Shown here piece by piece: positions 17,601 to 23,308 of a DNA stretch of 24,012 nucleotides. The notes under the pieces are model-generated. The model made no database searches. It saw only the letters and a list, made by a program, of their open reading frames with translations, and had not been told where the DNA came from. The position numbers and the translations under genes were made by a program. The first letter of the stretch is position 1, and every line of letters begins with the position of its first letter. Origin of the DNA: a virus; IMG/VR virus record IMGVR_UViG_3300048547_000552, positions 1 through 24,012 of that record; one strand, written 5' to 3'.

Positions 17601-17970
17601 CGATGCTGATCTTGCTCAGCATTTTTTTGCAGACTTACGTAAAAATATTGAAGCTGGTATCCAAACAGATATTTCCTTATATATTATCGAACTCAACAAT
17701 TTTTTAATTGAAACAGCACATTTAAATATATCATTTGAAATTGAAGATGTTGGCAATATATCTATAAACGGAACTGGTATAAAAGAATCTGCGGAAACAT
17801 TAGAAACTAATGTTAAGTTAGTAGAAGATAATTGGAAAAAATTGCTAGATGGCGAATTAACAATAGTAGATCTTATTCAAGAAAAGATGGCAATTTTTAC
17901 TGGCGATATACTTCAAATTATAGAACTTAATCAACTATTTCATTATCGAAAAAAACATCAATTAGTTTAA
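14659..17970 (+). CDS. 1,103-residue GT-A-like tandem-repeat protein with two SCP2-like C-terminal segments
   Basis: Seven units carry a (M/L)FWxVxxD(I/V)xV core at residues about 55, 171, 270, 370, 469, 569 and 697. The middle five are spaced 99-100 residues apart and also share SHHNQxxxxINHVFxNxxxYDGVxLFSK and EKEVExRFYxNKKEH segments. The last unit (VVDGDAEV) keeps a full DxD motif and is followed by a conserved-looking block (VFVWRSLNPVNNLIYGYGG; AWRSGFRECVKLA; residues about 720-870). Inner copies have P, W or Y in place of the first D. Residues about 923-994 (VIENVGDIYF to VIEGDADLAQHFF) resemble SCP2 sterol-carrier-type domains. A second, shorter SCP2-like segment is at 1025-1083 (FEIEDVGNISINGTG to AIFTGD). 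The start overlaps the upstream stop (ATGA). I infer a GT-derived enzyme or binder; no substrate can be named. The 3' end overlaps the convergent Nudix gene by 44 bases. Confidence 0.8.
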   Translation: MRAIDRFEKFSKPLHNGQDQLKNLIFDRYPVLKMDDYCNLDKALAAASNFDSDYVWIVDTNIRVYDSFPWWFKPRAIDEVQIHEFPYVYKESRKVKSWDKVRLVPTKKVDTEPRQHIHICGEYDVYKGNDKFDAFYIGSNQEDIDKLTQKVPHLQTVENWYEAQAKSYTGMFWVVWEDIDVRDTFKFSYKPDEWSHDNVHVFGNGDIDTLDGVALFPKNYKITDKELEHRFYVNKKEVRIMASTPKPYNKFSINSYKEYEYALQNSETDLFWGVPDDIEITDNNIFNFYIDHHNQSLKNKNHVWLNNNKYNGLVLFSKNSIVTNKEIEYRFIADRIEHDTIVSKSKPFNVFVINNYKDYLNALDKTETQMFLGVPSDVILNDFDINEYFYDLDELDTGTTHLFLNGENFDGVALYSKSNSVTEKEVEHRFYTNKKEHNIVVSNPRAYEKFVINNYNDYLNALKETKSDMFWGVPSDVDVCEDFDFDLYFSHHNKFDREINHVFLNKEFYDGIVLFSKKSICTEKEVEARFYVNKKEHKIVASNPKKYEKFIISSYDDYLRARDQSKTDLFYIVYNDIEILDTFDFDVYISHHNQYERKINHVWKNGNFYDGVALTTKSIMLTKHEIDYRFFAVKKEYKEVASIPDSFEVVFISNGEINADKNYNKLLLEYPNAKRVDKVKGIHQAHIAAAKLVDTKMFWVVDGDAEVLEDFEFDHQIAHYDIDGYKTVFVWRSLNPVNNLIYGYGGVKLLPTELTLNMDVETADMTTSISKNFKGVNRMSNVTAFNTDAFSAWRSGFRECVKLASKAIDRQVEDETTFRLKAWCSRGADNPFGLETIAGAYEGAKYGLAFKNNKDALRKINDFKWLNDKFKNTFDPNVKEYDLNFLDESEEQAMLRFNPITKSIFQQIEKKLGKNYRYKSGTVKFVIENVGDIYFDSKGVRISKAYADAEIIVDLKTALKALAGEADTLALYKAGTIVIEGDADLAQHFFADLRKNIEAGIQTDISLYIIELNNFLIETAHLNISFEIEDVGNISINGTGIKESAETLETNVKLVEDNWKKLLDGELTIVDLIQEKMAIFTGDILQIIELNQLFHYRKKHQLV
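15169..16662 (+). repeat. Five protein-level tandem repeats of about 100 residues
   Basis: Repeat cores begin at codons 15169, 15466, 15766, 16063 and 16363, a spacing of 297, 300, 297 and 300 bases. The DNA copies are too diverged for simple slippage, but the protein pattern is clear and regular. The end point is approximate. Confidence 0.75.
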
Positions 17971-18379
17971 TTGTAGTTTCCAGCTTTGTGGCGTTTATTT
18001 TTTTACGCAGTGTATTAGCAAGTCCGTTGTGCAGCGGCTTAGGCCATTTACCAAAACTTACCCACGCATAGCCATCGTGTTCGTTATTCAATAAAGGCAA
18101 AAATTCTTTGTCAACTACACAAAGATATGTATGAAAATAAAAATGTTGGTCATTAGATATAAAACTTTCCAAAGGAACAACTTTTTTTATATCTGTTATT
18201 GTACCAATTTCTTCTTTTATTTCTCGTTGTAATGCTTCCCAAGGAGATTCTGAACTTTCGTTAGTACCGCCTACAAGTCCCCACTGATTTTTTGTTTTAC
18301 TTTGTGTACGATGTAATAGCAAAAAACGTTTGGTACTTAAAGAATAAAATAAAGCACCACTACAAATTATCTGGTTCAT
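17927..18379 (-). CDS. Nudix hydrolase, 150 residues
   Basis: The protein holds a near-perfect Nudix box (GX5EX7REUXEEXGU): the second Gly of GLVGGTNESSE, the following Glu, then REIKEEIGT at about residues 53-61. The final hydrophobic position is Thr. The length matches a single-domain Nudix enzyme. The family hydrolyses nucleoside diphosphates linked to another group, such as oxidised dNTPs, ADP-ribose, NADH or dinucleoside polyphosphates. The substrate here is not predictable. It is the last gene of the minus-strand block, starting 12 bases after the gp15 stop, without a clear Shine-Dalgarno, so it may depend on coupling to gp15. Its 3' end overlaps the 1,103-residue gene tail-to-tail by 44 bases. 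Confidence 0.9.
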   Translation of the reverse strand: MNQIICSGALFYSLSTKRFLLLHRTQSKTKNQWGLVGGTNESSESPWEALQREIKEEIGTITDIKKVVPLESFISNDQHFYFHTYLCVVDKEFLPLLNNEHDGYAWVSFGKWPKPLHNGLANTLRKKINATKLETTIKLIDVFFDNEIVD

Positions 18380-18391
18380 ATAGTAATTATT

Positions 18392-20125
18392 TTATATAAT
18401 TAAATCCCAAGCGCCTCTTGGATATAATCCGTCAATTGCATATTGCCAATAATATTGATTGTAGTAAAATTGTTGATCTGTATTTAAGTTTGTAATATAA
18501 ACTGGATTAGTAGATTCACTAGCATCAAATATTATATTCCACTGAGATCCGTCCCATTCCACTATGTCGTGTGTATCAGCAATAAAGTCTCTGCTACTTG
18601 TGCTCTTCCAAGCATCGGCACCGTCTTCATTTATATATAAAACATATCTTACTTCATCACCGGGTCTAGGAGCGTCTGATAATCTAATTACCAACGATCC
18701 GTCAATTGTTTCTTGTGTAGCAGCATCTGTAACTCTAGTATTTTCTACAAATACATCAAAATCATAAACTACATCTGCATCTACTTCGGTTTCTATTCTT
18801 GTTGTGCTACCTGTAACTGTATAAATTCTTTCAATTGCACCACCAATGGGTTGTAATAATAAAAGCCTTATACCGTCTGCTTTTACAACATTTGGATTAA
18901 AATCACGTGGATTTATAATATAATCAATTGTACCTCTACTTGTTACACCAGTTATTACAGTATCACTTGGTTTTGTGTCAATGTCATAATTTAAAACTAA
19001 TTCCTGTGAGTTATTTCCATTTATTTGAAATGTTGCTACAATAGGTGTAAGCAGTTCGCCTCTTTTTAATCTTATCTGACTTATACCTGGTTGATACTTA
19101 GCAGGGGCTTCTGCTTCTATTACATTGTACCAATTTATTTCTCCAATACGTGCAGCATTTTTTCCTAGTTTAACAATATCACCTTCAACAATAATATCAA
19201 AATTCCTATAACTTGCAGTGTTTACATTTGCAACATTTAAGTTACCATCTGGAGAAGTTTTAATTATGGTTGCACGAGTGTCATCAGGGGTAAGTTTTTT
19301 ATAATTAATTTGTCCGTTGTCGTCGACTACTGCACCTGGAGGAGTAGAAGGTTGTTGTGTTATTACAGTACCATCTGGCATTACAACTGTTCCTGTTGCT
19401 GCTTTTGTTGTATCTCCTGTGTCAGGATTAAATCCTTCTAATTCTATAGTACCAGCATCAAAGTTTAGAACGCTGTTGATTATTTCTGTAATTACACCAA
19501 GTTTCTTAACTTTTGTTGGTGGTGAAATATACACAGGAGCTATAAAGCTTAATGTTGCGATATCTATTTCAGATTCTGTTCCAGTAGGAATACTTCTACT
19601 ACTAAAGTTAATATTTTCTAATTGCAAAACACTTAAACTTGTCCAGTCAACATAATTATCATTAGTTTGGAATTCTAAGTCAGGATTAAATAACATAAAA
19701 ATTTGTTCTAGTATTTGTAATTTTTGTTCAGTATTCGTACTCCAAATATCAACATTTACACTTAATGTATATGGAGTAGGATGTAATCTTTCAACAGTAT
19801 AACCTTTTCCTTGTTGATTTTTGTATTCTTGCGCAGAAGTATCAAAATCTCTTTCTTTTACATTTATTTTACTAACAAAACTACTATCACTTAATCTAGC
19901 TCTATCCATTTGCATACTAGTAATGTATACACTCATTCTAGGAGCACTTGGTAATTTATTTTCGCTGTTTTCTCTAATTATATTTGAAACTTGACGTGTC
20001 AAATCTCCATATGTTACAGGTACTACACGCAAATCTCCGTCGCCGTCTTTATAACTAAAATTACTAAAAGCTCTAATAATTTGTGTAAGATATCTACGTA
20101 TCTGTCCGTCATAAAAATATTGCAT
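18392..20125 (-). CDS. 15: Tail sheath stabiliser/completion protein (T4 gp15-like), extended
   Basis: The first ~230 residues match the T4 gp15 pattern. They begin MQYFYDGQIRRYLTQIIRAF (T4: YFYNSSFRRYATLMGDLFSN), followed by RVPVTYGD, then PRMSVYITSMQMDR, HPTPYTLSVNVDIWS, and LEQIFMLFNPDLEF. In T4, gp15 caps the tail tube and sheath and joins them to the neck. At 577 residues this is about twice T4 gp15. The extra C-terminal part is beta-rich and ends with a WDGSQWNIIFDASES / YPRGAWDL module, as is common in marine T4-like virion proteins. Its ATG overlaps the gp14 stop (TAATG), so the two are translationally coupled. Confidence 0.88.
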   Translation of the reverse strand: MQYFYDGQIRRYLTQIIRAFSNFSYKDGDGDLRVVPVTYGDLTRQVSNIIRENSENKLPSAPRMSVYITSMQMDRARLSDSSFVSKINVKERDFDTSAQEYKNQQGKGYTVERLHPTPYTLSVNVDIWSTNTEQKLQILEQIFMLFNPDLEFQTNDNYVDWTSLSVLQLENINFSSRSIPTGTESEIDIATLSFIAPVYISPPTKVKKLGVITEIINSVLNFDAGTIELEGFNPDTGDTTKAATGTVVMPDGTVITQQPSTPPGAVVDDNGQINYKKLTPDDTRATIIKTSPDGNLNVANVNTASYRNFDIIVEGDIVKLGKNAARIGEINWYNVIEAEAPAKYQPGISQIRLKRGELLTPIVATFQINGNNSQELVLNYDIDTKPSDTVITGVTSRGTIDYIINPRDFNPNVVKADGIRLLLLQPIGGAIERIYTVTGSTTRIETEVDADVVYDFDVFVENTRVTDAATQETIDGSLVIRLSDAPRPGDEVRYVLYINEDGADAWKSTSSRDFIADTHDIVEWDGSQWNIIFDASESTNPVYITNLNTDQQFYYNQYYWQYAIDGLYPRGAWDLII

Positions 20126-21282
20126 TAATTGTCCGCCTTAGGTTTTAGTGCCTTACTTAAACTTTGTCTTTCGATAACTTCTTCTCCAGCAATGTTATTT
20201 ACAGCAGTGTTGTTAATAAATGTTCCTTTTAGAGTATTACGTTCTATATTAGGTGTAAGTGTAGTGCGTACTTTGTCTTCTACCTTGCGCCAGCTATTTC
20301 CATCATATCGAAACAAACGATTAGGAATAAAATCCGTTCTTAAAAAATAATCACCTAATGCTGAATTACTAGGAAATCCTACACCACTTCCTAGTGGAGC
20401 ACCATTTGGCGGTAGCCCGTCGCCTACTAAGTAACCAGGATATCCCGATCTTGGAGGATTTTCTACAAGTTGACTAACATCAACTTCTTGATCTACTAGG
20501 AACTCCTCATCTGCTGTAACCAAATTAACTTCGCCATTTGCTAATACGCTAATAGTATAAAAATGGCTGGTATCATATCCTGATGCTGGAGTATTCTCTT
20601 CTGCTTGAGCAATTACAGCATTATTGATTTGCATTTCTTTTTCATATGTTGACATCAACTCACGTAGCGTTGTATTAGGATTCTCTTCATCGCCTGCTGG
20701 TAAATCAAGTATATCTTTGTATTCTTGACTATCATAAATTTGTTTTAACTTTAATCTATACAGGTGAGGATACCAAGTTTGACTGAATCCTTCAGCTGCA
20801 CGATTTACATCTTCTACAACATAGAATCTTTTTAACGATACACTTAAATCATTTAACGCATATTCATCATTTAAATGCGGTAATTCAATAACATCTCCGC
20901 TTATAATTTTTCTGCCTAAAGTTTTAACACTACTATTTAAATGTATTGTTAAGAACAATGTATCGTTTTGTAAAAACAAACCAAATTGACTTAAATCAAA
21001 ATCTTGATCTTGTACATTGTAATGTCCACGCAGTGTGTAAATATCTTCGTCGTATTTTCTATCTCTATTTTCTAAGAAAAGTAAATCTTGTATGTTTGTT
21101 ACATCTTGTTCAGCGTATTGCGGCTGTTCTTTTGTAATATTGTCACCTGTAGGATTTTTTGTTCCAATGTATTTGTGAATAAAAAGATCTGTACCGCCTA
21201 CAGTAAATTGTTCATAGATAATTTTATCTAGGAAATCGTAATCGTGACTTTTTTCTGGTCTGTATAAACTTAAACGTGGCAT
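20125..21282 (-). CDS. 14: Neck protein (T4 gp14-like), 385 residues
   Basis: I chose the ATG at 21282 (MPRLSLYRPEKSHDYDFLD). The open frame extends further, but the extra 57 residues would lie over the divergent gp13 gene and look non-coding. The N-terminal half follows the T4 gp14 pattern: YEQFTVGGTDLFIHKYIG, ENRDRKYDEDIYTLRG, DLSQFGLFLQNDTLFLTIHL and GDVIELPHL. gp14 and gp13 form the neck ring between head and tail. The C-terminal half is longer than in T4 and includes the FLRTDFIPNRLFRYDG module. It is divergent from gp13 across 38 bases and overlaps gp15 by one base. Confidence 0.87.
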   Translation of the reverse strand: MPRLSLYRPEKSHDYDFLDKIIYEQFTVGGTDLFIHKYIGTKNPTGDNITKEQPQYAEQDVTNIQDLLFLENRDRKYDEDIYTLRGHYNVQDQDFDLSQFGLFLQNDTLFLTIHLNSSVKTLGRKIISGDVIELPHLNDEYALNDLSVSLKRFYVVEDVNRAAEGFSQTWYPHLYRLKLKQIYDSQEYKDILDLPAGDEENPNTTLRELMSTYEKEMQINNAVIAQAEENTPASGYDTSHFYTISVLANGEVNLVTADEEFLVDQEVDVSQLVENPPRSGYPGYLVGDGLPPNGAPLGSGVGFPSNSALGDYFLRTDFIPNRLFRYDGNSWRKVEDKVRTTLTPNIERNTLKGTFINNTAVNNIAGEEVIERQSLSKALKPKADN

Positions 21283-21287
21283 AGTTA

Positions 21288-21304
21288 TATTTATGCGATA
21301 AATA
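21288..21304. promoter_or_regulatory. Palindromic divergent late promoter pair
   Basis: The sequence TATTTATGCGATAAATA has perfect 7-base inverted arms around GCG. Read on the minus strand it gives CATAAATA (21295-21288) toward gp14. Read on the plus strand it gives GATAAATA (21297-21304) toward gp13. With T4 late-promoter spacing, gp13 transcripts begin near 21310, giving an 11-base leader that starts with GGAGA. gp14 transcripts would begin at 21282, exactly the A of its ATG. Confidence 0.65.
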
Positions 21305-21320
21305 TATATGGAGAACTTCA

Positions 21321-22088
21321 ATGGCAGATAGCAATTTAGTAACACAAAAACAACAAGTATTTGATTATGTAAACGCATTTTTAGGCGGAGGTATGGTCGA
21401 TGTTGAACTTGATCCGATGCATTATGAAGCTGCATTGTTAAAATCATTAACAAAGTATAGGCAACGTAGTGAAAATGCTGTAGAAGAAAGTTATATCACT
21501 GTAAAACTAGCACAAGATCAAAATACTTATACCCTTCCTCAAGAAGTTATAGAAGTAAGAAAAATATATAGGCGTAGTGTTGGCAGCAGATTAGGCGGAA
21601 GTGCTGACGGCGGAAGTTTATTTGAACCATTTAACTTAGCCTATACAAATACATATTTGTTAGCAGGTTCCGGAATTGGAGGCCTTGCTACATATGATTT
21701 GTTTGCTCAACAACAAGAACTAGTAGGAAGAATGTTTGGTAGCTTTATGGAGTTTAAATGGAATCCTGCTACCTCTGTGCTAACTATTTTACAAAGACCA
21801 AGAGCTGACGAAGAAGTTTTACTTTTTGCATACAATTATCGTCCTGATATGCAACTATTGAAAGATTACAAAGCAATACAATGGTTGAAAGATTATACAT
21901 TAGCAAGTTGTAAACATATGCTTGGTGAAGCAAGAAGTAAATTTTCAACTATTGCCGGTCCAGGCGGGGGCACCACTCTTAATGGAGATAGTCTAAAAGC
22001 AGAAGCGCAGGCCGAAATGGAAAAACTTGAAATGGATCTTTCAATGGCTGTTGCTGGTGGCACAGGTTATGGCTTTCTAATTGGATGA
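21321..22088 (+). CDS. 13: Neck protein (T4 gp13-like), 255 residues
   Basis: It begins MADSNLVTQKQQVFDYVNAF and matches T4-like gp13 neck proteins of marine phages through VDVELDPMHYEAALLKSL, YTLPQEVIEVRKIYRR, LFAQQQELVGRMFG, FKWNPATSVLTILQRP, and a C-terminal helical part (WLKDYTLASCKHMLGEARSK). gp13 works with gp14 to close the filled head and give the tail its docking site. The start has GGAGA 6 bases upstream (21310-21314), driven by the GATAAATA late motif. The final codons overlap the TTG start of the SGNH-like gene by 8 bases. Confidence 0.9.
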   Translation: MADSNLVTQKQQVFDYVNAFLGGGMVDVELDPMHYEAALLKSLTKYRQRSENAVEESYITVKLAQDQNTYTLPQEVIEVRKIYRRSVGSRLGGSADGGSLFEPFNLAYTNTYLLAGSGIGGLATYDLFAQQQELVGRMFGSFMEFKWNPATSVLTILQRPRADEEVLLFAYNYRPDMQLLKDYKAIQWLKDYTLASCKHMLGEARSKFSTIAGPGGGTTLNGDSLKAEAQAEMEKLEMDLSMAVAGGTGYGFLIG

Positions 22089-22908
22089 CATAAAAAAAGT
22101 TGTTGCAGGTGGATGTAGTTTTACAGCTGGAGCAGAATTAGCTGATCATAGTCCTATTTGGCCTTTTTCAGGATGTATAAGATTTAAAGGTGAATCTACT
22201 TGGGCACATTGGGTGCAAAGAAAATTATATACAAATGCAGTAGTTGATAATGTAGCTATGCCAGGAAGTGATTTTGGTAGTTGTGTTAGAAGAGTAGTAT
22301 TCCACATAGACAATTTATTAAAATCATACCAACCACAAGAAATTGTTGTTGTAGTAATGTGGACTAGTTTTTTGCGTAGAGAATATCTTCGTATTTTACC
22401 AAAAGATAAAATTCCATTTTTTGAAGATGACGAAGATAAATTTTGGTGTTCTTTACCCTCGGATGCAGAAGGTTATCTTAACTGGAAATCTGAAACAGTA
22501 AAACAACGTAAAGATTTAATAAATGACGAACATCTCAAAAGAACAGTGCTAGATTTTTATAGGAAACGTGCTGATAATACAAACATAATATATTATCCTT
22601 TACAACAAATAGAATACTTGATGAGTTATTTAAATTTACAAGGTGTAAAATTTTACTTTACAAGTGCTTTTGACGATTTCAACAGGTATGTAAATTACGA
22701 AAGAGAATCTAATATTTTTATAGATAGTATGGTAAAACGTTTGAATCTAGATAACATAATACACACAGAGGACAATTTAGGCTTTAATGATTGGTCAGTA
22801 AAAAGGGGATATAAATGTGGTCCGCGATCTCATCCACTAGAGGCAGCACATAAACATTGGGCAGATAGATTTTGTACGTTTATTGAGAATCAAAGGTCGT
22901 TGTCGTGA
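22081..22908 (+). CDS. SGNH/GDSL-type hydrolase-like protein, TTG start
   Basis: An in-frame TAA at 22078-22080 directly precedes TTG at 22081. The next in-frame ATG (residue ~60) would remove the conserved GGCSFTAGAE block, so TTG is the only sensible start. Residues 10-15 (GGCSFT) are SGNH block I, with Ser13 as the likely nucleophile, and AMPGSDFG is a block II-like Gly region. The C-terminal CGPRSHPLEAAHKHWADRF carries the block V His. The usual Asp three residues before that His is Pro here, so activity is uncertain. Families of this kind hydrolyse esters, including acyl groups on sugars; the substrate is unknown. No clear Shine-Dalgarno is seen, so translation is probably coupled to gp13. 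The 3' end overlaps the next, convergent gene by 19 bases. Confidence 0.75.
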   Translation: MDDIKKVVAGGCSFTAGAELADHSPIWPFSGCIRFKGESTWAHWVQRKLYTNAVVDNVAMPGSDFGSCVRRVVFHIDNLLKSYQPQEIVVVVMWTSFLRREYLRILPKDKIPFFEDDEDKFWCSLPSDAEGYLNWKSETVKQRKDLINDEHLKRTVLDFYRKRADNTNIIYYPLQQIEYLMSYLNLQGVKFYFTSAFDDFNRYVNYERESNIFIDSMVKRLNLDNIIHTEDNLGFNDWSVKRGYKCGPRSHPLEAAHKHWADRFCTFIENQRSLS

Positions 22909-23165
22909 ACGTATAATTGAATTAAAGCATAATGTAAAATTTTCATTAAGTCTTTTCTGGCATCGTCTTTTGTGCCTTTTTTACCATATCTATTTGCATA
23001 CTTGTCAACATTGCCCATACAAAATCCTGTGCCGTGTCCTCTATCAATTATAACCTCAGTTGACTGAAACTTATTTGTACTATAATGTCCGTTATACGTT
23101 TTATCAATGTACTTCGAGAATTCTTCAATATATTTGTTTTCGTCAAATTTGTAGTTTATATCCAT
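22890..23165 (-). CDS. DUF3310-like small phage protein, 91 residues
   Basis: The start is the ATG at 23165 (MDINYKFDENKYIEEFSK), preceded on the minus strand by AAAGGAT about 8 bases away. A longer frame to 23213 would run through the -10 and -35 promoter elements and was not used. The core (HGTGFCMGNVDKYANRYGKK, then a DLMKILHYALIQLY helix) matches the GNxxKYxxRxGKK pattern of DUF3310-type proteins, common and uncharacterised in phages including marine T4-like ones. Function is unknown. It has its own sigma70-type promoter and points against the flanking late genes, which suggests early expression. Confidence 0.75.
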   Translation of the reverse strand: MDINYKFDENKYIEEFSKYIDKTYNGHYSTNKFQSTEVIIDRGHGTGFCMGNVDKYANRYGKKGTKDDARKDLMKILHYALIQLYVHDNDL

Positions 23166-23184
23166 AAGCAATCCTTTTCTTTTT

Positions 23185-23213
23185 ATAATAGTGTATTTTT
23201 TAAAAAAAGTCAA
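23185..23213 (-). promoter_or_regulatory. Sigma70-type promoter for the DUF3310-like gene
   Basis: On the minus strand: TTGACT (23213-23208), exactly 17 bases, TATTAT (23190-23185), then the Shine-Dalgarno AGGA and the ATG at 23165. It has the same -10 hexamer and spacer length as the promoter at 13464-13492. No late octamer is seen for this gene, so it is likely an early, host-polymerase-read unit. Confidence 0.7.
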
Positions 23214-23264
23214 CAGAAAAATGCGTGTATTACTTGTTATAAACCTTAGAATTTCACCAAATCA

Positions 23265-23301
23265 GCTAAATAATAGTAATAAAGAAATTGACCCATAGGA
23301 G
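23265..23301 (+). promoter_or_regulatory. Late promoter and ribosome site of the sheath gene
   Basis: GCTAAATA (23265-23272) matches the CTAAATA late-promoter form. T4 spacing puts the start near 23278, giving a leader of about 31 bases with Shine-Dalgarno AGGAG (23297-23301) 7 bases before the ATG at 23309. This is the most conventional late unit in the window. Confidence 0.65.
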
Positions 23302-23308
23302 AATTAAA

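Noticed and set aside
19317-19655. A 112-residue plus-strand open frame inside gp15
   Set aside because: Hydrophobic, low-complexity shadow of a well-supported minus-strand gene, without a ribosome site.
21283-21453. N-terminal extension of gp14 by 57 residues
   Set aside because: It lies antisense over gp13 and the divergent promoter, and the family start MPRLSLYRP fits the ATG at 21282.
23166-23213. N-terminal extension of the DUF3310-like protein
   Set aside because: It would run through the -35 and -10 promoter elements and bypass the Shine-Dalgarno before 23165.
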